A DNA stretch of 64,000 bases, from positions 53,446-117,445 of the forward strand of contig CAMJGD010000008.1 in the NCBI GenBank assembly GCA_946405135.1, read 5' to 3'. How positions within the stretch are numbered: the stretch's first letter is position 1; each line of letters begins with the position of its first letter. Positions 35,954 through 47,487 of this stretch are shown piece by piece. The position numbers and the translations under genes were made by a program. This stretch comes from an uncultured Clostridiaceae bacterium (lineage in GTDB: Bacteria > Bacillota > Clostridia > Clostridiales > Clostridiaceae). The notes under the pieces are model-generated. The model was not told the DNA's origin, made no database searches, and worked only from the letters and a program-made list of their open reading frames with translations.

Positions 35954-38215
35954 TTAAAGCATTGTGCATTTTTCTCCCAGGGAATAAATATAAAGTTTAT
36001 GAAGAGGTCTTGTCATAGCTACATAAAGAAGTTTTACATCTAATTCTTTTTCCGTATATTTTTCCTTCGAAGCATTTGCTATTATAACTATGTCAAATTC
36101 CAAACCTTTTACAAGGTAAGATGGGATTATTACAATTCCACCAGAATAATTTTTTTCTTTTCCGGTTATAAGGGAAATATTTTTATGTTTCTTTAATAAA
36201 TTTTTAAGTTGTAAGCATTCCGTTAAGGTTTTACATATTATTGCCATGGATTTGTAGCCTTGTTTATCCATCTCGTAAATTTTGGTTTCTATATCATTTG
36301 CTATTGCGTTTAAAGAATTTTTTTCATAAACTTTTACTTCTTCACCATGACGTATTACAGGTTTGGCTTTTGGAAGACGTGGATCTTTAAGACTTCCAAT
36401 TACTTTACTTGCTCTATCCATTATTTCTATGGTAGTTCGATAGCTTTGTTCTAAGGAAAGCAGGTTAGAAGGTTCCTTTGGAAATATATATTTTGAAACA
36501 TGGTTCCAGTCTTTTATGCCATCATAGCTGTATATTCCCTGACACAGATCACCTAGTATAGTGAAAGAACTGCTGTTTATTATTTGTTTCAGCATATAGA
36601 GCTGAAATAAGCTAAAGTCCTGGGCTTCATCTATTACTATATGTTTTAAATTTATTTTTTCATCTAGCCCGAATATTAAAAATTTAATATACATTAGAGG
36701 AGATAAATCTTCTATTTCCAAGTTTTTGTCTAAAAGATTAAGAAGGGAATATTCCTTTATATAAGCTATAGATTCATTAATATAATCGTTTTTATTAAAA
36801 TTTTCTAGGTTCATTAAAAAATCAATATAATATTCTATTACAGATTTTGTTTTTATTTTAGATATATAATTTTTTATTAAAGTTTTAAGACCTTTTTTGG
36901 TGTCTGAAAGTAATTTATCTCTTTCCTCAGCTAGATTTATAATCTTGGCTCTCCTCTCAGGGGAATCTTCCATATCCCTTCTAACTTTATTTATCTCTGT
37001 GTCAAATTCCCGCTCAATCTGCTCAAGAATTTTATTTTTTTCATATTTAACTTTATTGGTCAAACTTTTTTTCATTTCATTAATACGTTTCATAAAAGGA
37101 AGATAGCTGTATTCCTCAATAAATTGATGGTTAAGCTCTTCATAGGTGAATAGTACAAAATTGTATATTTTAAAATCTATTTTGGGTATAAAATCCTTTT
37201 CCAATTCCTTGATGTACTTTTCAAGCATATCTTTAAATTCTAAAGAAGATTTAATTGAAGATGCAATGATTATATTATCATTACAGGAGTTTTTATATCT
37301 TGAATAATTTTCGATTATGGTGGAAAGTTTCTCTTGGGAATTTATTAACTTATACTTTTTTCCTATAACTTCAAAAGCAAATTCCTCAAAAGTAGTCTGA
37401 GTTACATTTTCCACTCCTAATTCTGGAAGTACCTCTGAAATATAGCTTAGAAAGAATCTATTTGGTGCTATTATCATATAGCTTTCTGGTTTTATATCTT
37501 TATTGTGGTACATTAGATAGGCTATTCTGTGTAGTGCTATAGTAGTTTTTCCACCACCTGCAGCACCCTGGACAATAAGTGGTTCCCACATAGGTGCTCT
37601 TATAACTTTGTTTTGTTCTGCTTGAATAGTGGATACTATATCTTTTAATCTATTATCTTTATTTGAGCCTAGAGCGGCTTGAAGAAAGTCATCATTGGTA
37701 GTTATGTCTATATCATATATTTCTTGAAGCTCTGCTTTTTCTATGGTATACTGCCTCTTTAATTTTATTTCTCCAGATATTTCACCATCAGGACAGGAGT
37801 AACTTGCTTTTCCCAATCGTCCTTCATAATATAAATTAGCAATAGGAGCTCTCCAATCTAAAATCAGAAGATCATGATCTTCTTCACGCATAAGTGACAT
37901 CTTTCCTATATAATATTTTTTGCAATTTTCATTGCCTTCTTCAGCAAAGTCTACTCGGGCAAAATAAGGTTTGGAGAGGCCTTTAGAAATATCTAAAAGT
38001 TTTCTTTTCATATTTTCCTGAAGGGATGTATTTATTACTAATTCATTAAACTGTTCAGCGTTATCTGAGTTATAATGACCTTTACCATATTCAATAGCTT
38101 CATCGATTTTTAATTTTTGCTTTAAAAACATTTTCTTATAATTTTTTAAATAGTCTATAGTGTAGTTTAGCTTTTTTATTTCTTCTTTATAATTAGGATG
38201 ATCACATACAGACAT
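35954..38215 (-). CDS. helD: HelD-type helicase (RNA polymerase recycling ATPase)
   Basis: A 753-residue UvrD/Rep-like ATPase. The N-terminal ~75 residues are a charged coiled coil, the part that enters the RNA polymerase channel in HelD. They are followed by the family signature DLLILDWRAPIANLYYEGR, Walker A GAAGGGKTTIALHR (~residue 218), VIDEAQDFSLFQLYML (motif II), and C-terminal motif VIIPSYLVKGLEFDIVII and LYVAMTRPLHKLYI. HelD releases stalled RNA polymerase from DNA. AGGAGGTGAAAGC precedes ATG 38215. It is divergent from a RelA/SpoT-type gene across a complex intergenic region. Confidence 0.92.
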   Translation of the reverse strand: MSVCDHPNYKEEIKKLNYTIDYLKNYKKMFLKQKLKIDEAIEYGKGHYNSDNAEQFNELVINTSLQENMKRKLLDISKGLSKPYFARVDFAEEGNENCKKYYIGKMSLMREEDHDLLILDWRAPIANLYYEGRLGKASYSCPDGEISGEIKLKRQYTIEKAELQEIYDIDITTNDDFLQAALGSNKDNRLKDIVSTIQAEQNKVIRAPMWEPLIVQGAAGGGKTTIALHRIAYLMYHNKDIKPESYMIIAPNRFFLSYISEVLPELGVENVTQTTFEEFAFEVIGKKYKLINSQEKLSTIIENYSRYKNSCNDNIIIASSIKSSLEFKDMLEKYIKELEKDFIPKIDFKIYNFVLFTYEELNHQFIEEYSYLPFMKRINEMKKSLTNKVKYEKNKILEQIEREFDTEINKVRRDMEDSPERRAKIINLAEERDKLLSDTKKGLKTLIKNYISKIKTKSVIEYYIDFLMNLENFNKNDYINESIAYIKEYSLLNLLDKNLEIEDLSPLMYIKFLIFGLDEKINLKHIVIDEAQDFSLFQLYMLKQIINSSSFTILGDLCQGIYSYDGIKDWNHVSKYIFPKEPSNLLSLEQSYRTTIEIMDRASKVIGSLKDPRLPKAKPVIRHGEEVKVYEKNSLNAIANDIETKIYEMDKQGYKSMAIICKTLTECLQLKNLLKKHKNISLITGKEKNYSGGIVIIPSYLVKGLEFDIVIIANASKEKYTEKELDVKLLYVAMTRPLHKLYIYSLGEKCTML

Positions 38216-38429
38216 TTTGCTTTCACCTCCTGAAATTAATTATATATTTTCACTTAGCATGACCTGTTAAATTCTAAAGCCTATTTATTTGTGGAGTAAT
38301 TTATGAGTCAGCATAATCAATTGTAATAAAATAGGGGAGAAAAGGAAAGTTTAAGATAGGATAATCCTATGGGAGATAAAATAGATATTAATGTTAAACT
38401 AATTTTTTTATTGAATTTCTAAATTTTAC

Positions 38430-38458
38430 TTGACAGTTCTATATTTTTTGTATATAGT
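38430..38458 (+). promoter_or_regulatory. Promoter in the helD-relA intergenic region
   Basis: TTGACA and TATAGT are separated by 17 bp. The transcript would begin near 38465 and meet a terminator after about 85 bases. Confidence 0.65.
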
Positions 38459-38464
38459 AAGAGT

Positions 38465-38549
38465 ATAAATTTTAAATCAAATATGATAGGGTTGCTCGTA
38501 TGTAACCTAAAATTGTTTGAAACGAATACCTTATTATAAGGTATTTTTT
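38465..38549 (+). ncRNA. Candidate small RNA or riboswitch-like leader
   Basis: Between the promoter and the first terminator lies an ~85-nt transcript. It has a bulged hairpin (38487-38493 with 38503-38509) whose loop GCTCGTATGT contains TCGT, complementary to ACGA at 38522-38525 just before the terminator stem. A small pseudoknot next to a terminator is the layout of compact riboswitches, but I cannot assign a known class. Confidence 0.35.
38525..38549 (+). terminator. First terminator upstream of the RelA/SpoT gene
   Basis: AATACCTT-ATTAT-AAGGTATT is an 8-bp perfect stem followed by TTTT. Confidence 0.8.
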
Positions 38550-38595
38550 ACTTTATAATAATAATATGTATTTTAAAATATAATTTGAAATTGAG

Positions 38596-38640
38596 AGCAT
38601 AGGTTATTTAATTATTTTAGCCTGTGCTTTTTTTATTTTT
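38596..38640 (+). terminator. Second terminator upstream of the RelA/SpoT gene
   Basis: AGCATAGG and CCTGTGCT form an 8-bp stem with one G-U pair, followed by TTTTTTATTTTT. It stands in tandem with the terminator at 38525. Confidence 0.75.
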
Positions 38641-38757
38641 ACTAAATGATTTTAGAGAAAATGTGCTATGATTAGTATATAATTTTTTAAGGTAATAAAT
38701 TGATTTAACAAAGAATGGTGGTGAAAATCATTATAATTATAAAATTTTATAACTATA

Positions 38758-39684
38758 ATGAAGCTTATGAAATTTGTAAAAGAAGATTTTTTAAAAGAAT
38801 ACCATATTACAGAAGAGGACATTGAAAAAATTGGAATAGATTGGGATACTTTGAATCAGATATATATGGATTTTATTAAATATAAAGATACTTATGAAAC
38901 TCAGGCAGAATTTATAGCAAGTACTCTTAGATCACATAAGAAAATACATTCTGTAAAATCTAGAGTAAAATCCCCTGAAGGATTAATTGAAAAGATTATA
39001 AGAAAAACGCCTGATAGAAAAGAAAAATATGGAGAGAATTTTAAATTTTCCGTAGAAAATTACAAAGAACAAATAACAGATTTAATTGGAGTAAGAGCTA
39101 TACATATTTTTAAAGAGGATTGGGAAGATATACATAATTTTATTTTAAAGACTTGGAAGGTAGCTGAAATAACTGCGAACGTAAGAGATGGAGACGATAC
39201 TAAAAGATTTGAAGAATTAAATATTCAAATTCAGTCTAGAAAATCAGGCTATCGTTCTGTACACTATTTGATAGAGTTTTTCCCTACTAATCAAAAGGTT
39301 ATAGCAGAAATTCAAGTGAGAACAATATTCGAAGAAGGATATGGAGAGATAGATCATCAACTAAGATATTCTCACAGTGAAATTCCAGAAGTATTAGCTT
39401 TAAATCTTTTACTATTTAATCGTATAGCAGGAAGTGCAGATGAGATGGCTTCTCTTATTAATTTAATCAATAGAAATTGGACGGAAATGAGACAAAAATA
39501 TGAGAATATAATAGATTCAAAAGATAAGCAGATAAAGGAATTAAAAGATACTATCAGAAATAAGGCAACTATTGAGGAAAAAGATAAAGAGGAAATCCTG
39601 TTAAGTCTCGATGATATCATGGAAGATCATTTGAAAGACTTAACAGAAAATCTAATTAAAACTTTTAGTAGAATAAATAAATAA
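38758..39684 (+). CDS. RelA/SpoT-domain (p)ppGpp synthetase, small alarmone synthetase-like
   Basis: A 308-residue protein with a synthetase domain at ~45-215. The conserved pieces are DLIGVRAIHIF, SRKSGYRSVHYLIEF and AEIQVRTIFEEGYGEIDHQL. There is no HD hydrolase, TGS or ACT domain. The last ~80 residues are a charged coiled coil, which makes it longer than RelQ/RelP. It should transfer pyrophosphate from ATP to GTP or GDP to make the stringent-response alarmone. ATG 38758 is the first usable start after an in-frame TAA at 38740. The Shine-Dalgarno sequence GGTGGTGA is 33 bases away, with the start codon inside a long hairpin, which suggests translational control. Confidence 0.85.
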   Translation: MKLMKFVKEDFLKEYHITEEDIEKIGIDWDTLNQIYMDFIKYKDTYETQAEFIASTLRSHKKIHSVKSRVKSPEGLIEKIIRKTPDRKEKYGENFKFSVENYKEQITDLIGVRAIHIFKEDWEDIHNFILKTWKVAEITANVRDGDDTKRFEELNIQIQSRKSGYRSVHYLIEFFPTNQKVIAEIQVRTIFEEGYGEIDHQLRYSHSEIPEVLALNLLLFNRIAGSADEMASLINLINRNWTEMRQKYENIIDSKDKQIKELKDTIRNKATIEEKDKEEILLSLDDIMEDHLKDLTENLIKTFSRINK

Positions 39685-39941
39685 ATTTAAAATAAATATA
39701 TAATGTGTAAAGTTTTTTAAAACAACGCTTAAGATACCGAACAAAAAGCTGATTTTTATAGTAATTATATTATGATTATTAAATAATAATTCCATGTGAC
39801 TTAAAGAAAAGTACTGAATGTAATAACAAAAGCTTGTACTCTTTTTTCTACAAGAAACACTTTAGAAACAATTATATTAATTTTAGAAAAAAGTCATTTG
39901 TATAATTTTTTATGACAGAGTAGAAAGGGGGATAGACAATT

Positions 39942-40739
39942 ATGTTATTAAGTGAAAGATATAAGAGTGTTTATGTATTTAGAGTAGAACAGAAGAGATT
40001 ATTTAAAAAAGTATCTACAGCTTTTGATGGTAATAAATATGCTGTAAGCAAATGTGAAGAGGAGTTGCCTATAAGAGTAAAAAGGCATCAATCTGTACTT
40101 ATAAGAAAACTTGGGAATTCAGATATAACATTGCAGCATAACAAGGTTACAAATCTTAAATTAGCAGCAGAAAAGATAGATAAGGTAGTAATAAAGCCAG
40201 GAGAAACATTTTCATTTTGGAAGCTTGTAGGAAGAACTTCTAAGAAAAAAGGATATAAAGAAGGAATGTGTTTATCCATGGGAGAAGTGAGGACAGGAGT
40301 AGGAGGCGGCTTATGTCAATTATCAAATTTAATATATTGGATGGTACTTCATACTCCACTTCAAGTTACTGAAAGGTACAGGCATAGTTTTGATCCTTTT
40401 CCAGACAACGGAAGAGTTTTACCCTTTGGAAGTGGTGCCACAGTATTCTTTAATTACGTGGATTTAAAGTTTAAGAATGAAACACCATATACATTTCAAA
40501 TTCTTATATACTTTGATGACAAGTATATAAAGGGAGAAATAAGATCTGATAAAGAGTTAGATGAGTCTTATCATGTATTTGAAAAAAATCATAAGTTTAT
40601 TGAAAAAGATGGCAAGTACTATAGAGAAAATGAAATTTGGAGAACTGTTATAGATAGAGTTACAGGAAATAAAGTAGAAGAGGAACTTCTCATAAAAAAT
40701 CATTGTGAAGTTAAGTATAAGGTATCAGGCATAGACTAA
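39942..40739 (+). CDS. VanW-family protein, soluble form
   Basis: A 265-residue protein made mostly of a VanW domain: KPGETFSFWKLVGRTSKKKG, GVGGGLCQLSNLIYWM and ERYRHSFDPFPDNGRVLPFG are the diagnostic stretches. It lacks a signal peptide or membrane helix, unlike the anchored VanW protein at 7208. In glycopeptide-resistance clusters vanW is an accessory gene of unknown chemistry; here there are no other van genes. AAAGGGGGA precedes ATG 39942. A terminator at 40743-40792 follows. Confidence 0.9.
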   Translation: MLLSERYKSVYVFRVEQKRLFKKVSTAFDGNKYAVSKCEEELPIRVKRHQSVLIRKLGNSDITLQHNKVTNLKLAAEKIDKVVIKPGETFSFWKLVGRTSKKKGYKEGMCLSMGEVRTGVGGGLCQLSNLIYWMVLHTPLQVTERYRHSFDPFPDNGRVLPFGSGATVFFNYVDLKFKNETPYTFQILIYFDDKYIKGEIRSDKELDESYHVFEKNHKFIEKDGKYYRENEIWRTVIDRVTGNKVEEELLIKNHCEVKYKVSGID

Positions 40740-40742
40740 AAT

Positions 40743-40792
40743 AATATAAGAAACCATGAGAATTCTACTTCTTATGGTTTCTTATATTTATT
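40743..40792. terminator. Terminator between the VanW gene and the convergent PIN gene
   Basis: ATATAAGAAACCAT and ATGGTTTCTTATAT form a 14-bp perfect stem; both strands are U-rich at the end. Confidence 0.85.
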
Positions 40793-41273
40793 ATAATATG
40801 TGTAAATTTTCTAAGTCCTGTATAAATTCATTGAAATTTAGTGTCTTTGAAGGAGGAAGTATAATTTTTGCACTACTTAGTATTTTTTTATCTTCAGTGA
40901 CTAGTATGTAGTTTTCATGGCTTTTACAGATACAAAGCAGGTTAAAGTCAGTTCTAGAAAGTTTATTTTCATCTATATAGTAGATGCTTTTATTAATGTT
41001 ATGTTTAATGGGGTAATTGAATTTACAATTTTCAAATTCTGATTCTTCATTATCGATTATATGATTTAGTAATTTAAGAAACTTATCCGTAAGTACAGGG
41101 ATGCCATTATGTTTTGCAAACTCTTTTTTAGATAATTCTATAGAAATATCTTGAGAAATTTTAAAATCTATTTCTTTGGCAGATTCCATAGAATCAAATA
41201 ATTTAGGATACTTATTCCATATATTTATAACTATATTTGTGTCTAGCAAATATTCTTTAATAAACATAAACAT
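40791..41273 (-). CDS. PIN-domain protein
   Basis: A 160-residue protein starting with EYLLDTNIVINIW, the first acidic strand of PIN nucleases. Later acidic positions are in LSRTDFNLLCIC and ILVTEDKKIL. PIN proteins are metal-dependent RNases, often the toxins of VapBC pairs. I see no antitoxin gene on either side, so a housekeeping or solitary role is possible. AAAGGAGC precedes ATG 41273. Confidence 0.75.
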   Translation of the reverse strand: MFMFIKEYLLDTNIVINIWNKYPKLFDSMESAKEIDFKISQDISIELSKKEFAKHNGIPVLTDKFLKLLNHIIDNEESEFENCKFNYPIKHNINKSIYYIDENKLSRTDFNLLCICKSHENYILVTEDKKILSSAKIILPPSKTLNFNEFIQDLENLHIL

Positions 41274-41478
41274 TTCTGCTCCTTTTTAATAGATGATTTT
41301 AATGTATTTATAGTATTTCATAGTTATATCTATAAATATGTATGATGGCTATAAATTTATGAGAAAATAGGTGATATTTTTAGTATAATGCTATTTCTTG
41401 TTGTTAGTAATGAATTCAATTGTTCTTAAACTATTATAAAATATATAGAAATGTTATAATTTTTATGAGGTGAATATT

Positions 41479-42582
41479 ATGAATAATTTTGGATATTTTA
41501 TGCCTACTAAGATTTTTTATGGAAAGAATGTTATAAAAGAAAAAGGAAGCTTATTTACACAGTTTGGTAAGAAAGCCTTCATAGTTACAGGAAGATCTTC
41601 TTCAAAAAAGAATGGTTCTTTAGAAGATATAATTAATGCATTAAAAGAACAAGATATAGACTATTCAATATTTGATGAGGTGGAGGAAAATCCATCTATG
41701 GAGATGGTGGAAAAAGCAGCAAACATAGGAAAAAGTGAAAAGGCAGATTTTATAATAGGTATAGGAGGAGGGTCGCCACTTGACTCTGCAAAGGGTATAG
41801 GTGTTTTAATAAATAATCCAGAGGCTAAAAAAGAAGACTTATATTCTGATAAAAAGCTAGAATCCATTCCTGTAATAGCAGTACCAACTACAGCAGGAAC
41901 TGGTTCAGAGGTTACTCCGTATGCTATTTTTACAGATAATAGAGAAAAGACAAAGAAAAATTTTTCCCATAGGGTATTTCCTAAAATAGCTTTTTTAGAT
42001 ACTAAGTATTTGATGGATACTCCAGATAAGGTTACTATAAATACGGCTGTAGATGCACTATCACATCTTATAGAAGGGTATTTATCTACAAAAGCCAATA
42101 TTTTAAGTGATACCTTAGCGGAAAAAGGATTGTCTATGTTTAAAGAATGCAAAGGTGCATTGGCAGAAAAAAATTTTTCCTATGAAGTTAGAGAAAAATT
42201 ACTTTTATTGTCTACTTTAGGAGGTATGGTAATAGCTCAATCAGGTACTTCGCTGCCTCATGGTATGGGATATCCATTAACTTATTTTCACCACATACCC
42301 CACGGAAAAGCTAATGGACTATTGCTAAAAGCTTATTTAGAGTTCTGTGAAGATAAAGGTAAAGTAAATACTATATTGAGTTTACTAGATATGAAAGATT
42401 TAGATGAATTAGGCGTATATTTAAGAGAGATTTTAGGTGAAGAAATATTTATAAGCGAAGAAGAAATAAATGCATATACAGACAGCACTATAAATAATAA
42501 ATCTAAGTTAAAAAATCATCCTTATGAAGTTAATAGAGAGGATATTTTAAATATCTATAAGAAGAGTTTGATGTATAAGTAA
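41479..42582 (+). CDS. Iron-containing alcohol dehydrogenase
   Basis: A 367-residue type III alcohol dehydrogenase. The NAD-binding region has GIGGGSPLDSAKGIG, followed by AVPTTAGTGSEVTPYA. Metal ligands include the Asp/His in TAVDALSHLIEGY and the histidines in PHGMGYPLTYFHHIPHGKANG. It interconverts aldehydes and alcohols with NAD(P)H, often during fermentation. ATG 41479 is six bases after TGAGGTG; the GTG at 41470 lies inside the site. It is a single gene with its own terminator. The alcohol used is not known. Confidence 0.93.
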   Translation: MNNFGYFMPTKIFYGKNVIKEKGSLFTQFGKKAFIVTGRSSSKKNGSLEDIINALKEQDIDYSIFDEVEENPSMEMVEKAANIGKSEKADFIIGIGGGSPLDSAKGIGVLINNPEAKKEDLYSDKKLESIPVIAVPTTAGTGSEVTPYAIFTDNREKTKKNFSHRVFPKIAFLDTKYLMDTPDKVTINTAVDALSHLIEGYLSTKANILSDTLAEKGLSMFKECKGALAEKNFSYEVREKLLLLSTLGGMVIAQSGTSLPHGMGYPLTYFHHIPHGKANGLLLKAYLEFCEDKGKVNTILSLLDMKDLDELGVYLREILGEEIFISEEEINAYTDSTINNKSKLKNHPYEVNREDILNIYKKSLMYK

Positions 42583-42594
42583 AAGTTTTTATGC

Positions 42595-42633
42595 AAAAAA
42601 GTCAATGATGTTAAATGGCACCATTGGCTTTTT
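42595..42633 (+). terminator. Terminator of the alcohol dehydrogenase gene
   Basis: AAAAAGTCAATGATG pairs with CACCATTGGCTTTTT in a 15-position stem with one mismatch and one G-U pair. Confidence 0.85.
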
Positions 42634-43031
42634 CAATATTACTAAGTTTTGACGTCTTACTTTTTGTATACTTTCCTCTGAATTTATTAGGTGTAATGCC
42701 AATTATTATTTCTTATAATATCTTATATAGCATTAAGATACAAAAAAGATGATATAAAGAGAGAATTTAAGCTAGGAAGTAGAAAACAGGAATTTGTATT
42801 GGAATAATGCTCTTATGCTTGTTCTTATTTACCTTTGTCATATCAACTATTCCAGAACCTAAATTAATAATGGATTATATAAATGGTGTTGATTTAGGTA
42901 AAGGTATAGAAAATCCAATGTTTGTATTAGTATATAATGTACTGGGTGTTGTAATATTCCTAGGTTTTGCAGCAATTTGCTACAAGAGATATGAAAAAAA
43001 ATTAAAAAACGGGGAAATAGGTAAACTATAG
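42630..43031 (+). pseudogene. Remnant of a small membrane protein gene with two compensating frameshifts
   Basis: The last open part (42807-43031, 74 codons) has two hydrophobic helices, LLCLFLFTFVISTIP and FVLVYNVLGVVIFLGFAAIC, and a basic tail. Upstream, other frames continue a similar protein: VYFPLNLLGVMPIIISYNIL, then a short stretch DDIKREFKLGSRK, then TGICIGIML joining the open part. The frame changes fall at two poly-A runs, one with an A too many (~42740) and one with an A too few (~42787). The 5' end is missing and merges into the dehydrogenase terminator. Whether decay or sequencing error, the intact protein would have been membrane-embedded with at least three helices. Confidence 0.6.
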
Positions 43032-43049
43032 AAAAATAATAGATGTTAA

Positions 43050-46118
<3,069 letters not shown>

Positions 46119-46472
46119 TTTAATGAGATTAAATAAAGGTCTACCTATTAATGGTTAAAAAATGCTAATAGGTAGCCCAAACTTTTTAAAGTCTATAAAA
46201 GATTAAGGATATTACATTATGTGTGAATAAAGAAAACCATGCAGCTATTAAGTTATATAAAAAAATAGGTTCTAAAAATCAGTGGCATATGATAGTTTCT
46301 AAAAACAACATTTGAAGCATTTAGGTATAATATATTTATATATCATGAAAAAATGATATATAAGCATTATTTAATCATAGGTGTTTATTTACATGCAGCA
46401 TTGTATATGGTATTATCACAAATAAAGGATATAAAATACCATATAAAATAGTTTCGAAAGTGAGGAGTGGCT
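46119..46472 (+). other. Intergenic region after lacZ
   Basis: About 350 bp. It holds a 10-bp hairpin, CTACCTATTA (46141-46150) with TAATAGGTAG (46166-46175), which is probably the weak lacZ terminator, then the remnant of an acetyltransferase gene (46199-46315). The rest is AT-rich without clear signals until GAGGAG before 46473. Confidence 0.55.
46199..46315 (+). pseudogene. C-terminal fragment of a GNAT acetyltransferase
   Basis: A stretch of 38 codons without a start reads ITLCVNKENHAAIKLYKKIG, then SKNQWHMIVSKNN before TGA. The N-x-x-AIKLYKKIG pattern is the end of the acetyl-CoA-binding helix and following strand of GNAT enzymes. Nothing upstream extends it, so it is the leftover end of a deleted gene. 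Confidence 0.7.
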
Positions 46473-47468
46473 ATGGATAGTTTATTAAAGAAAAAGGTAG
46501 ATTTAATGGTGGATAATTTCCATGAACTTAAAAAAGGTTTTAAGTGGGAGTATGATCTAGTAAAACACTTTGGAGCTATGATTCATGCAACAAAAGGAAA
46601 GACCGTTAAAGTTGAGAAACTTAATGAAATAAAAAGTTATATAAAACAAGAAACTAGCTGGACTTCATATTTCAGAGGAGCAAATATTTTCCTTTTATCC
46701 AATCTTTTATACTTTGAAGAGGATTATGAGAGATTTTTTAAAGATATGCTTGAGGTTTATGATGAAATGAAAAAATCAGGTTTTAGAGGCAGTACTTATT
46801 TGCCTTTGGCTTCTTATACTTTAGTTAAAGAAGTACCTAGGGAGTTATGGGGTTATAAAATTAAAAGAATGAATGAATTCTATGAAAATATGAAGAAAAA
46901 TCATTTTTGGTTAACTTCTTCTGATGATTATGTTTTCGCAGCAGTATTAGCTACCACAGATTTGAATGTAGAAGAAACTTCTCAAAATATGGAAGCTTGT
47001 TATAAACTATTAAATAAGGATGTTTTCTGCAGGGGTAATAACCTTCAGACTCTTTCTCATATATTAGCAATAGGAGAGGAAGAAGTAGAAGAAAAATGTG
47101 AAAAAGCTATAAAATTATATACCAGATTAAAAGATAAAAAATGCAAATTACAATATGATGGATTAGCTACTTTAGGTGTTTTAACTCTTATAGCTACTGA
47201 TGTAGATAAAATAGTTGATGAGGTAAAAGAAGTTTATGATTATATATATGAAAAAGATGGATATGGGTTTTGGAAACTTGATAAGTCTATGAGAACCATG
47301 TTAGCAGCAAATTTAGTTTCTGATTTTTATATAGAAGGAATAGAAGAAGGACTATTACAGGTAACTTTAGGTAATAGCATAAATGCTATAATAATTGCAC
47401 AGCAGCAAGCAGCAGTAGCAGCAGCATGTGCAGCTAGTGCTGCTGCAGCTTCTTCTTCTAATTCTTAA
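46473..47468 (+). CDS. DUF4003 family protein
   Basis: A 331-residue soluble helical protein. LFYFEE-like patterns and the segments FRGSTYLPLASYTL and NEFYENMKKNHFWLTSSDDY fit DUF4003, a Firmicutes family of unknown function. The last ~35 residues are low complexity, rich in Ala and then Ser, coded by GCA/GCT repeats at ~47398-47465. GAGGAG precedes ATG 46473. No neighbour suggests a role. Confidence 0.82.
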   Translation: MDSLLKKKVDLMVDNFHELKKGFKWEYDLVKHFGAMIHATKGKTVKVEKLNEIKSYIKQETSWTSYFRGANIFLLSNLLYFEEDYERFFKDMLEVYDEMKKSGFRGSTYLPLASYTLVKEVPRELWGYKIKRMNEFYENMKKNHFWLTSSDDYVFAAVLATTDLNVEETSQNMEACYKLLNKDVFCRGNNLQTLSHILAIGEEEVEEKCEKAIKLYTRLKDKKCKLQYDGLATLGVLTLIATDVDKIVDEVKEVYDYIYEKDGYGFWKLDKSMRTMLAANLVSDFYIEGIEEGLLQVTLGNSINAIIIAQQQAAVAAACAASAAAASSSNS

Positions 47469-47487
47469 ATTTTTATAAATATTAGAA

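Larger units (their letters stand above)
38216..38757 (+). other. Intergenic region with promoter, short structured RNA and two terminators
   Basis: About 540 bp between divergent helD and the RelA/SpoT gene. From left to right: a promoter (TTGACA 38430-38435, TATAGT 38453-38458); a bulged hairpin TAGG-TT / AACCTA at 38487-38509; a terminator at 38525-38549; a second terminator at 38596-38640; a possible TATAAT at 38678-38683; and an unusual 32-base inverted repeat at 38729-38760 that contains the downstream start codon. I see no ORF. Confidence 0.6.

Noticed and set aside
38465..38549. PreQ1 or ppGpp riboswitch
   Set aside because: Size and pseudoknot-like layout are suggestive, but the conserved aptamer bases of these classes are not visible.
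39942..40739. Vancomycin-resistance cluster, because of VanW
   Set aside because: No vanHAX, vanS/R or vanY genes are nearby, and VanW-domain proteins are common in clostridia without resistance.
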